Assembly (NCBI RefSeq): GCF_001423905.1
Contig: NZ_LMPQ01000001.1
Coordinates: 954,137-1,018,136 of the forward strand
DNA length: 64,000 bases
Source of the DNA: Frigoribacterium sp. Leaf186
Lineage (GTDB): Bacteria > Actinomycetota > Actinomycetes > Actinomycetales > Microbacteriaceae
Direction of reading: 5' to 3'
Position numbers and translations under genes: made by a program. This document shows, in pieces, positions 32,230 through 39,886 of the stretch (the first letter of the stretch is position 1; each line of letters begins with the position of its first letter). The notes below the pieces were generated by a model. The model worked only from the letters and a program-made list of their open reading frames with translations, searched no databases and was not told where the DNA came from.

Positions 32230-34089
32230 ATGTCCACGTCATCTCGCCGACCCGGTGCCGTCCGGGCCCTCGGCCTCGCGATCGTCCTCGGGGTCGTCGT
32301 CGGAGCCGGTTCGACTGCGGCGGCCGTCGCCGCCCCGTCCGAGCCGGACCCGACCTCGTCTCCGTCGCTCGAGCGACAGGACGCCGCCTCCGATCACGAG
32401 ATGGGCGCGTCGCTGGACGCCACCGGTGACCCGGCCGACTCGACGTCGCGCTCGGCGGCCGTCTCACCGCCCCGGGGCGTCCCCGGGTTCGACGTCAGCG
32501 CCTTCCAACCCGCCCCCGACTTCGCCGCGGCCCGCGCCGCCGGTGCCCGGTTCACGATCGTCAAGGCCTCCGAGGGCGTGCCCGGCACGTACACGAACGG
32601 CAACCCCACCGGCAGCACGAACCGCTACCGGTCGGCCCAGTTCTCCGGCGCCCGGGCGGCCGGGCTGACCGCCGGCTTCTACCACTACGCGCTGCCCTTC
32701 TACTCGTCGGGGGCACCGCAGGCGCAGTTCTTCCTCGACTCCACCCCCGCCTGGACCCCGGGCACGCTGCCCCCCGTCCTCGACGTCGAGGTGTCGACCA
32801 ACCCGTCGAAGCAGGGCGGACGCTGCTGGGGGCTGTCGCAGTCCGAGATGGTCACGTGGATACAGGCGTGGATCGGCACGGTGGTGGCCCAGCAGGGCGT
32901 CCAACCGATCATCTACACCAACCAGGACTTCTGGAGCTCGTGCACGGGCGACAGCACGGCGTTCCCGAAGGACCGGCTCTTCGTCGCGTACTACCCGTCG
33001 GCGACGACGAACATCCCCGTCGCTCCCCCGACCTCCTCCTTCGCGACCTGGACGTTCTGGCAGTGGTCCCGCACCGAGGACTCGCCCTACCCCGGGGACC
33101 AGGACGTCTTCAACGGCACCGAGGCCGACCTGGCGGCCCTGACCCGCCCGACCGCACCGGCCGTGGGCCGCCTGGCGGGGGCGGACGCCTACGCCACCGC
33201 GGCGTCGATCGCCGCGAGCGCGTTCACGCCTCCGGTCGTCGTCGACGGCGACGCCCCGACCAAGGCCTCGGTCCCCCTGGTGTACGTCGCGTCGCGCAGC
33301 ACCTATCCCGACGCCCTGGCCGGAGGCGCGGCCGCCGGCTACCGAGGCGCCCCGGTCCTGCTGACCTCCCCCGACACCCTGCCCGACGCGACCCGCGCGC
33401 AACTCGTCGCTTTCCGTCCGCAACGCATCGTCGTGCTGGGGGGCGCCGCCGCCGTGTCCGAGGCCGTCCGTCAGCAGCTCGCCCAGATAGCGACCGGCGG
33501 CGCCACCCGCGTCTCGGGCGTGGATCGGTTCGACACCTCGGCCCAGATCTCGCTTGCGACGTTCCCGGAGGGGCGCGGCGGCACGGCCTACGTCGCGACG
33601 GGGCTCGACTTCCCCGACGCCCTGTCGGGCGCGGCCCTGGCCGGTGGTCCCGACAAGGGCCCGATGCTGCTCACCGGGCCCGGCGCCCTCCCGGCGTCCG
33701 TCGCGATCGAGCTGAAGCGGCTCGCCCCGGCCCGCATCGTCGTGCTCGGCGGCGTCGCCGCCGTCGGGGACTCCGTCGTCGCCCAACTGAAGGCCATCGC
33801 CCCGACCTCGCGGCTCTCGGGCGACGACCGGTTCGCCACCTCGGCCGCCATCGCCGCCGCCGGCTACCCGCGCGGGGCCGACGTCGCGTTCCTCGCCACG
33901 GGCTCGAACTTCCCCGACGCCCTCGCCGGTGCGTCGACGGCGGGACGGCTGGCCGGGCCCGTCCTGCTCACGGGGTCGGCCGTTGTGCCCGCGAGCGTCC
34001 GCGCGGCCCTGACGTCGCTCCGCCCCGACGGCGTGGTCGTGCTCGGTGGGCCGAACGCCGTGAGCGCCGCCGTCGAAGCCGGACTCTGA
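32230..34089 (+). CDS. Secreted GH25 lysozyme with three cell-wall-binding (CWB2) repeats
   Basis: 619 residues. A signal peptide (about 1-36) and disordered Ser/Asp-rich linker lead into a GH25 muramidase domain at about 85-285: GFDVSAFQPAPDFAAARAAGARFTIVKASEG, TAGFYHYALPF and PPVLDVEVS carry the catalytic Asp/Glu strands. Three CWB2 repeats of about 100 residues follow (from about 313), each with RL(S/A)GxDRFxTSA, FPDAL(S/A)GA, VLLT and RIVVLGGxAAV. CWB2 binds anionic wall polymers. It probably remodels or lyses peptidoglycan at the surface. In this group GH25 with CWB2 is common in secreted wall hydrolases. Confidence 0.93.
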   Translation: MSTSSRRPGAVRALGLAIVLGVVVGAGSTAAAVAAPSEPDPTSSPSLERQDAASDHEMGASLDATGDPADSTSRSAAVSPPRGVPGFDVSAFQPAPDFAAARAAGARFTIVKASEGVPGTYTNGNPTGSTNRYRSAQFSGARAAGLTAGFYHYALPFYSSGAPQAQFFLDSTPAWTPGTLPPVLDVEVSTNPSKQGGRCWGLSQSEMVTWIQAWIGTVVAQQGVQPIIYTNQDFWSSCTGDSTAFPKDRLFVAYYPSATTNIPVAPPTSSFATWTFWQWSRTEDSPYPGDQDVFNGTEADLAALTRPTAPAVGRLAGADAYATAASIAASAFTPPVVVDGDAPTKASVPLVYVASRSTYPDALAGGAAAGYRGAPVLLTSPDTLPDATRAQLVAFRPQRIVVLGGAAAVSEAVRQQLAQIATGGATRVSGVDRFDTSAQISLATFPEGRGGTAYVATGLDFPDALSGAALAGGPDKGPMLLTGPGALPASVAIELKRLAPARIVVLGGVAAVGDSVVAQLKAIAPTSRLSGDDRFATSAAIAAAGYPRGADVAFLATGSNFPDALAGASTAGRLAGPVLLTGSAVVPASVRAALTSLRPDGVVVLGGPNAVSAAVEAGL

Positions 34090-34090
34090 C

Positions 34091-34152
34091 CCGCGCCTCC
34101 GAGGTGACGGACGACGGAGGCGCGGTGCGGGACTCCCCTGCACCGCGCCTCC
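34091..34152. terminator. Alternating inverted copies of the dispersed motif between GH25 and metB
   Basis: Three copies of the 9-mer alternate in orientation (34092, 34116, 34144). Copies 1+2 form one hairpin; copies 2+3, extended by GTGC/GCAC, form another, and the two cannot coexist. Placed between convergent genes, the pair could terminate transcription from both sides. Confidence 0.65.
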
Positions 34153-34173
34153 CCGGGTCGTGTCGCGAGACGC

Positions 34174-35328
34174 CTAGGCGTCGAGGCGCGAGAGCGCCTG
34201 CGTGACGTCGCCGAGCAGGTCGTCGACGTCCTCGATGCCGACCGACAGCCGGACGATCGTGTCGGGCACCTCGAGCTCGGTGCCGCGCACCGAGGCGTGG
34301 GTCATCTCGCTCGGGTAGCCGATCAGCGACTCGACGCCGCCGAGCGACTCGGCCAGCTGGAAGATCTCGGTCGACTCGGCGAAGCGCCGGGCCGCCGCCG
34401 CACCCGCGGCGAGCTGCACCGAGAGCATGCCGCCGAACGCGCGCATCTGCCGCGCGGCGAGCTCGTGCCCCGGGTGCGACTCGAGCCCCGGGTAGTAGAC
34501 GCGCTCGACGGCCGGGTGGCCCTCGAGGGCCCGGGCGATCGCGAGCGCGTTGGACGAGTGGCGGTCGACCCGGACGCCGAGGGTCTTGACGCCGCGGACC
34601 GTCAGCCAGGCCTCCATCGGCGCCGAGACGGCACCGACGCCGAACTGCACGAAGCCGACCTTCGAGGCGAGCTCGTCGTCGGCCACGACGACCGCCCCGC
34701 CGACGACGTCGGAGTGCCCGCCGATGTACTTCGTCGTCGAGTGCACGACCGCGTCGGCCCCGAGCGAGAGCGGCTGCTGCAGGTAGGGCGAGGCGAAGGT
34801 GTTGTCGACCACGACGACGGCGCCGGCCGCGTGACCGATCTCGGCGAGCGCCGCGATGTCGCTGATCTTCATCAGCGGGTTGCTCGGCGTCTCGACCCAC
34901 AGCACGGCGGTCGGTGCGGCCTGCACGGCTGCGCGCACGGCGTCGAGGTCGCTCATCTCGACCGTGTCGAGCGTGACGCCCCACGGCACCCAGACCCGGT
35001 CGACGAGGCGGTGCGTGCCGCCGTAGACGTCGTTGCCCATGACGATGCGCGAACCGGGTGCCAGGACCGAGCGCAGCAGGGCGTCCTCGGCCGACAGCCC
35101 CGAGGCGAAGCTGAACGCCGCGCTGCCGCCCTCGAGGTCGGCGAGCAGGGTCTGCAGCGAGTCGCGGGTCGGGTTCGCCGAGCGGGCGTACTCGTAGCCG
35201 CCGCGGAACCCGCCGATGCCGTCCTGCACGAAGGTGGACGACTGGTAGATGGGCGGCACGACCGCGCCGGTCGTGGGGTCGAACTCCTGGCCGGCGTGGA
35301 TCGCGCGGGTCGAGAAACCGTGGGTCAT
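34174..35328 (-). CDS. metB: Cystathionine gamma-synthase / gamma-lyase
   Basis: 384 residues of the Cys/Met-metabolism PLP enzyme family. The PLP lysine lies in VVHSTTKYIGGHSDVVGG; FSTRAIHAGQ, YARSANPTRDSLQ and SNPLMKISDI are other signatures. In actinobacteria MetB-type enzymes make cystathionine from O-acyl-homoserine or split it to cysteine. The cbs gene just upstream in the same operon favours a role in reverse transsulfuration, homocysteine to cysteine, but sequence alone does not separate synthase from lyase. Confidence 0.93.
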   Translation of the reverse strand: MTHGFSTRAIHAGQEFDPTTGAVVPPIYQSSTFVQDGIGGFRGGYEYARSANPTRDSLQTLLADLEGGSAAFSFASGLSAEDALLRSVLAPGSRIVMGNDVYGGTHRLVDRVWVPWGVTLDTVEMSDLDAVRAAVQAAPTAVLWVETPSNPLMKISDIAALAEIGHAAGAVVVVDNTFASPYLQQPLSLGADAVVHSTTKYIGGHSDVVGGAVVVADDELASKVGFVQFGVGAVSAPMEAWLTVRGVKTLGVRVDRHSSNALAIARALEGHPAVERVYYPGLESHPGHELAARQMRAFGGMLSVQLAAGAAAARRFAESTEIFQLAESLGGVESLIGYPSEMTHASVRGTELEVPDTIVRLSVGIEDVDDLLGDVTQALSRLDA

Positions 35329-35427
35329 GGGGTGTCCTTTCGAGGGGGACGGGTGCTGCGTGCGGGTGGGGAAGAAGAAGAGGAGGCGCGGGCCGGCGAG
35401 CGAGGCCGGGTCGCCCCGGCCGGCCGC

Positions 35428-36792
35428 TCACGAGGACAGGAACGCCAGCACGTCCTGGCGGGTGACGACGCCGACCGGCCGACCGTCGTCGGTGACGAGC
35501 AGGGCGTCGACCGACTCGAGGGCCGTGCGGGCCGCCGAGACGGGCTCGTTGACGCCGATCAGCGGCAGCGGGTCGCCGAGGTACGCCGAGACGGCGTCGC
35601 CCATCGTGGCCCCGCCCCGGAAGATCGCCTCGAGCAACGCCTTCTCTTCGATGGCACCGACGACCTCGCCGATGACGACGGGGGGCTCGGCCGAGAGCAC
35701 GGGCATCTGCGAGACCCCGTAGGTCTTCATGATGCCGATGACGTCGTGGACGGTGTCGGACGGATGCGCGTGCACGAGGTCGGGCAGCTGGCCGTCCTTC
35801 GACGCGATCAGGTCGCGCACCGAGCGCTCGTCGTGGCTGACGCCGAAGCCGTACGAGCGCATCCAGGCGTCGTTGAAGATCTTGCCGAGGTAACCGCGCC
35901 CGCTGTCGGGCAGCAGGGCGACGACCACGTCGTCGGGGCCGAGCTCGCGGGCGACGTCGAGGGCGGCCGCGACGGCGAGGCCCGACGACCCCCCGACGAG
36001 CAGCCCCTCCTCGCGGGCGAGGCGACGGGTGAGCTCGAACGAGCGGGCGTCGTCCGCGGCGATGATGCGGTCGACGACCGAGGGGTCGTAGGCGGCCGGC
36101 CAGAAGTCCTCGCCGACGCCCTCGAGCAGGTAGGGGCGGCCGGTGCCGCCGCTGTAGACGCTGCCCTCGGGGTCGGCGCCGATGACCTGCACCGCGCCTC
36201 CGGACACCTCTTTGAGGTAGCGGCCCGTGCCGCTGATGGTGCCGCCGGTGCCGACGCCCGCGACGAAGTGCGTGATGCGACCGTCGGTGTCGCGCCAGAT
36301 CTCGGGGCCGGTCGTCTCGTAGTGGCTGAGCGGGCCGTTGGGGTTCGCGTACTGGTTCGGCTTGAAGGCCCCGGGGATCTCGCTCGCCAGGCGGTCCGAG
36401 ACGCTGTAGTAGGACTCGGGGCTGGTGGGCTCGACGGCGGTCGGCGTGACGACGATCTCGGCGCCGTAGGCCTTCAGCACGTTGCGCTTGTCGTCGCCGA
36501 CCTTGTCGGGCAGCACGAACACGCAGCGGTAGCCGCGCTGCTGGGCGACCAGGGCGAGCCCGACGCCCGTGTTGCCGCTCGTGGGCTCGACGATGGTGCC
36601 GCCGGGGCCGAGCAGCCCGTCCCGCTCGGCGGCGTCGATGATGCGGGTGGCGATGCGGTCCTTCGACGACCCGCCCGGGTTGACGTACTCGACCTTGACG
36701 AGCACCGTCGCCGTGATGCCCTCGGTCACCTTGTTGAGCTTGACCAGCGGGGTGTCGCCGATCAGGTCGAGGACGGTCTCGGCGTACTTCAC
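35428..36792 (-). CDS. cbs: Cystathionine beta-synthase
   Basis: 454 residues: a PLP fold-type II catalytic domain (GDTPLVKLN; PLP lysine in NPGGSSKDRIA; SGNTGVGLA; GTGGTISG) followed by two C-terminal CBS motifs from about residue 325 to the end. The CBS pair separates it from plain cysteine synthase. Joins serine and homocysteine into cystathionine. GTG start 36792 with GGAG upstream; metB follows after 99 bp. A TAGACT -10 box at 36893-36898 is the probable promoter. Confidence 0.93.
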   Translation of the reverse strand: MKYAETVLDLIGDTPLVKLNKVTEGITATVLVKVEYVNPGGSSKDRIATRIIDAAERDGLLGPGGTIVEPTSGNTGVGLALVAQQRGYRCVFVLPDKVGDDKRNVLKAYGAEIVVTPTAVEPTSPESYYSVSDRLASEIPGAFKPNQYANPNGPLSHYETTGPEIWRDTDGRITHFVAGVGTGGTISGTGRYLKEVSGGAVQVIGADPEGSVYSGGTGRPYLLEGVGEDFWPAAYDPSVVDRIIAADDARSFELTRRLAREEGLLVGGSSGLAVAAALDVARELGPDDVVVALLPDSGRGYLGKIFNDAWMRSYGFGVSHDERSVRDLIASKDGQLPDLVHAHPSDTVHDVIGIMKTYGVSQMPVLSAEPPVVIGEVVGAIEEKALLEAIFRGGATMGDAVSAYLGDPLPLIGVNEPVSAARTALESVDALLVTDDGRPVGVVTRQDVLAFLSS

Positions 36793-36892
36793 GGGGGTGC
36801 TCCGGTTCTCGCGCGGCCCTCGTGGGGCACGGCGCAGGTCGACGACTCGGGTGGCCGGGCCGGCCGGTGCGTCCTGGCGGGCCCGTGGGCCG

Positions 36893-36898
36893 AGTCTA
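36893..36898 (-). promoter_or_regulatory. Candidate -10 box of cbs-metB
   Basis: TAGACT on the minus strand, about 100 nt upstream of cbs. No strong -35. Confidence 0.4.
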
Positions 36899-36993
36899 CC
36901 GAGGGGGTGGTGCCGTGTGACGGCTGCGTGACGCCGCCCGCGCGACTGGCACGCGCCTCCCAGGCAGTCGTGAGAGAAAATGGATGACGCATC

Positions 36994-36999
36994 TACGAT
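36994..36999 (+). promoter_or_regulatory. -10 box of the DUF3105-DUF305 operon
   Basis: TACGAT, about 40 nt before the GTG start at 37040, which has its own GAGGA ribosome site. Confidence 0.45.
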
Positions 37000-37039
37000 C
37001 GGGTGCGTCCCGACCACCTCCCCGACCCAGAGGACCCCC

Positions 37040-37714
37040 GTGGCCAGCAGCGACAAGCCGACCGACAAGCCCACCGTCAAGCAGCAGCGCGACGCCCGAC
37101 GCCAAGAGAAGGTCGCCGAGCTCAAACGGCAGCAGGCCCGGTCGAAGCGCAACCGCACGATCGGCATCGTCACGGCCTCGGTGGCCGGCGCGGCGGTGAT
37201 CGCGCTCGTCGTGACCTTCGTCGTGACGAGCGGGCAGCCCCGTCAAGACCCTCAGGCCATCGAGGTGGACGGCGTGAAGACGTACGCCGACCTCACCGCG
37301 AACCACGTGGGCGGCAGCGTCGACTACGCGATGACCCCGCCGGCCGGTGGCGACCACAACCAGATCTGGCTCAACTGCGGCGTGTACACCGAGCCGGTGC
37401 CGAACGAGAACGCCGTCCACGACCTCGAGCACGGCGCGGTCTGGTTCACCTACGACCCCGAGCAGGTCAGCGAGTCCGAGATCGAGGCGCTGCGCGACTT
37501 CGCCCCCGACACCTACGCCGTCGTCTCGCCCTACGAGGGGCTCGACTCGCCGATGTACGTCTCGGCCTGGGGCGCCCAGCTGCCCTTCTCGAACGTCACC
37601 GACGACGAGGCCACCGTCTCGGACTTCGTCACCAAGTACTGGAAGTCCACGAACGCCCCGGAGCCCGGCGCCCCCTGCACCGGCGGCGTGGACGGCACCG
37701 GCAAGATCGCGTGA
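37040..37714 (+). CDS. DUF3105 membrane-anchored protein
   Basis: 224 residues. A basic, coiled N-terminus (about 1-40), one membrane helix (IGIVTASVAGAAVIALVVTFVV), then an extracytoplasmic DUF3105 domain with a conserved GGDHNQIWLNCGVY motif, NAVHDLEHGAVW and SPYEGLDSPMYVSAWG. The repeated His/Cys/Glu positions could bind a metal. Function is unknown. It is coupled by a GTGA overlap to the DUF305 gene, a frequent actinobacterial pairing. Confidence 0.85.
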   Translation: MASSDKPTDKPTVKQQRDARRQEKVAELKRQQARSKRNRTIGIVTASVAGAAVIALVVTFVVTSGQPRQDPQAIEVDGVKTYADLTANHVGGSVDYAMTPPAGGDHNQIWLNCGVYTEPVPNENAVHDLEHGAVWFTYDPEQVSESEIEALRDFAPDTYAVVSPYEGLDSPMYVSAWGAQLPFSNVTDDEATVSDFVTKYWKSTNAPEPGAPCTGGVDGTGKIA

Positions 37715-38448
37715 CCGGGGCCGGCCGTGACGACGGCGACGTGACCGACGGGGCGGCGCCGACCCGCGCCTCCTCGGCTCGTCGGCTGCGGCTGGTCGTC
37801 GCGGGCGTCCTGACGGTCGCGATCGTGCTGCTGGTGGGCGTCGCGCTCGGCCGGCTCAGCTCGCCGAACCCCGTCACGCCCGGCACCGACAGCGTCGAGG
37901 CCGGCTTCTCGCGCGACATGCAGGTGCACCACGAACAGGCCGTGCAGATGGCCATGATGGTCCGCGACCGCACCGACGACCCCGACGTCCGCTCGCTGGC
38001 GTACGACATGGCCCTGACGCAGTCGCAGCAGGCCGGGCAGATGTACGCCTGGCTCGAGCTGTGGCGCGTGCCCCAGGCGCCGTCCGAGCCGACCATGACG
38101 TGGATGACCCGGCCGACGCTCGACGGCGACTACGGCAGCCACCACACGTCGGGCGCAGGAGGCGCGAGCGGCTCGGCGACGCCGGTCGCCACCCACGAAC
38201 CCGGCGGCCGCATGCCGGGGCTGGCCACCGACGAGCAGCTCGCCTCGCTCGACTCCGCCCGCGGCGTCGAGGCCGAACGGGTCTTCCTGACGCTGATGAT
38301 CGCCCACCACGAGGGCGGCATCGAGATGGCCGACGCGATCCTGGCGCGCAGCGAGGTGCCGCAGGTGCGGGCCTTCGCGTCGGGCATGGTGCAGACGCAG
38401 CAGAGCGAGGTCGACGCCATGCAGGCGATGCTCGCCGAGCGCGGCTGA
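37711..38448 (+). CDS. DUF305 membrane-anchored protein
   Basis: 245 residues: short basic N-terminus, one membrane helix (about 26-46), then a ferritin-like helical DUF305 domain with two metal-type motifs, DMQVHHEQAVQMAMM and MIAHHEGGIEMADAIL, each with a His-His-Glu core. The family is often linked to copper or other metal handling, but the function here is not established. GTG 37711 overlaps the preceding stop; GTG 37741 is an in-frame alternative. Confidence 0.87.
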   Translation: MTGAGRDDGDVTDGAAPTRASSARRLRLVVAGVLTVAIVLLVGVALGRLSSPNPVTPGTDSVEAGFSRDMQVHHEQAVQMAMMVRDRTDDPDVRSLAYDMALTQSQQAGQMYAWLELWRVPQAPSEPTMTWMTRPTLDGDYGSHHTSGAGGASGSATPVATHEPGGRMPGLATDEQLASLDSARGVEAERVFLTLMIAHHEGGIEMADAILARSEVPQVRAFASGMVQTQQSEVDAMQAMLAERG

Positions 38449-38485
38449 GGGGAGCCGAGCGCGGCCGAGCGCGGCCGGGCCCGTC

Positions 38486-39886
38486 TCAGCCGGCCAGGGC
38501 GGCGCGCGCCTGGTCGCGGCGACGTTCGATGACGTCGCCGAACTCGCGTGCCAGCCGCGGCCGCACGCGGACCAGGTCGTCGAGCGTCGACGTCGGCACC
38601 AGCGCGACGGCCACCTCGGTCAGCGCGACGGCGTTCGTCGACGTCACCTCGCGCGTCAGGGCGGTCTGCCCCACGTAGTCGCCGGCCTCGACCCGGGTGA
38701 CCGGCACGACCGCGCCGTCGGGCAGCGTCGCGCCGAGCGACACGGCACCGTGCAGCACGAAGCGGACGGCCTCGGGCACGACGCCGGCCGGCAGCACGAC
38801 CTCACCGGCGGCGTAGCGCTCGAGCCGGACGAGCGGCACGAGGGCCGGGGTGTCCTCGGCCGACAGGTTCAGGGTGGGCGCGATCGCGAGGACGGCCCGT
38901 TCGGTGCGCTCGGGCGTGACGAAGTCGTCGGTGGCGTCGCCGTCGAGCGCGAGGCCCGCCCGCCGGGCGGCGTACCAGAGCCAGCCGCGGAAGGTCGCGA
39001 GGGCGGCCCCTTCGAGCGCGGGCCCGCGGGTGTCGAACGACAACGCGTAGTCCGTGCCGCCGAGCGGGACGGCGACCGGTGCACTGCCCTCGGCCAGTTG
39101 GGGCAGCGCCGACGCGACGCGCTGAAGCAGGGCGACGACCTCGGCGGGCGGGTCGTCGGTGGTGAACGAGACCGTCGTCGTCACGGTGAAGCTGCCGCCG
39201 CCCCGGCTCAGGTTCGTGAACGACGCTCCGGCCAGGGTGGCGTTCGGCATGATCTGGATGCCGTTGCCCGTGTCGATGTGGACGGCCCGCCAATTGACCT
39301 GGACGACCCGGCCGCGGACTCCCCCGGCGTCGAGCCAGTCGCCCAACCGGAACGGCTGTTCGAACAGCAGCAGCAGCCCCGACACGATGCTGCCGATGGC
39401 CCCCTGCAGCGCGAGGCCGAGGACGATCGAGGTGACTCCGAGCGCCGTGAACAGGCCCGCCACGTCGGTGCCCCAGACGACGCTGAAGAGCACCGCCAGG
39501 CCGATCGCGATGAGGATGATCCGGCCGATGTCGACGAAGATCGACGGCAGCCGGTCGCGCCAGCTGCCCTTCGAGGCGTTCGTGAAGAGCGCGAGGTTCA
39601 CCGTGTTGAGCACGGCGAGGATCACCAGGAACCCGAAGATCGTCGCGACGACGTTCGTCCACGTGAAGTCCCGCGAGTCGAGCGCCCGGGTCACCTCGCC
39701 GAGCAGCAGCGCGATCGCCCCCGCGGGCACGACGTAGGTGCGCAGCAGGCGGGTGACCTTGTGGGCCGGGTTGCCCCGGCGGTGCAACGTCGAGGTGATC
39801 TCGGTCAACACGATGAGCGCGATCGGCAGGCCGATCACGACCACCAGCGTCGGCACGAACCACGGCTGCTGCCAGACGCTGGTCAC
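38486..39886 (-). CDS. MscS-family mechanosensitive channel with a C-terminal cyclic-nucleotide-binding-like domain
   Basis: 466 residues. Four or five membrane helices precede the MscS pore and beta domain: GLFTALGVTSIVLGLALQGAIGSIVSGLLLLFEQPFRLGDW, then GRVVQVNWRAVHI and MPNATL. From about residue 345 a cNMP-binding-like jelly roll follows (LERYAAGEVVLPAGVVPEAVRFVLHGAV ... DYVGQTALTREVTSTNAVAL). In that cassette the usual Glu is Gln, and the Arg that holds the cyclic phosphate is not evident, so nucleotide binding is doubtful. The GTG start overlaps the stop of the cyclase-like receptor gene, which strongly suggests one signalling unit. Confidence 0.9.
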   Translation of the reverse strand: MTSVWQQPWFVPTLVVVIGLPIALIVLTEITSTLHRRGNPAHKVTRLLRTYVVPAGAIALLLGEVTRALDSRDFTWTNVVATIFGFLVILAVLNTVNLALFTNASKGSWRDRLPSIFVDIGRIILIAIGLAVLFSVVWGTDVAGLFTALGVTSIVLGLALQGAIGSIVSGLLLLFEQPFRLGDWLDAGGVRGRVVQVNWRAVHIDTGNGIQIMPNATLAGASFTNLSRGGGSFTVTTTVSFTTDDPPAEVVALLQRVASALPQLAEGSAPVAVPLGGTDYALSFDTRGPALEGAALATFRGWLWYAARRAGLALDGDATDDFVTPERTERAVLAIAPTLNLSAEDTPALVPLVRLERYAAGEVVLPAGVVPEAVRFVLHGAVSLGATLPDGAVVPVTRVEAGDYVGQTALTREVTSTNAVALTEVAVALVPTSTLDDLVRVRPRLAREFGDVIERRRDQARAALAG

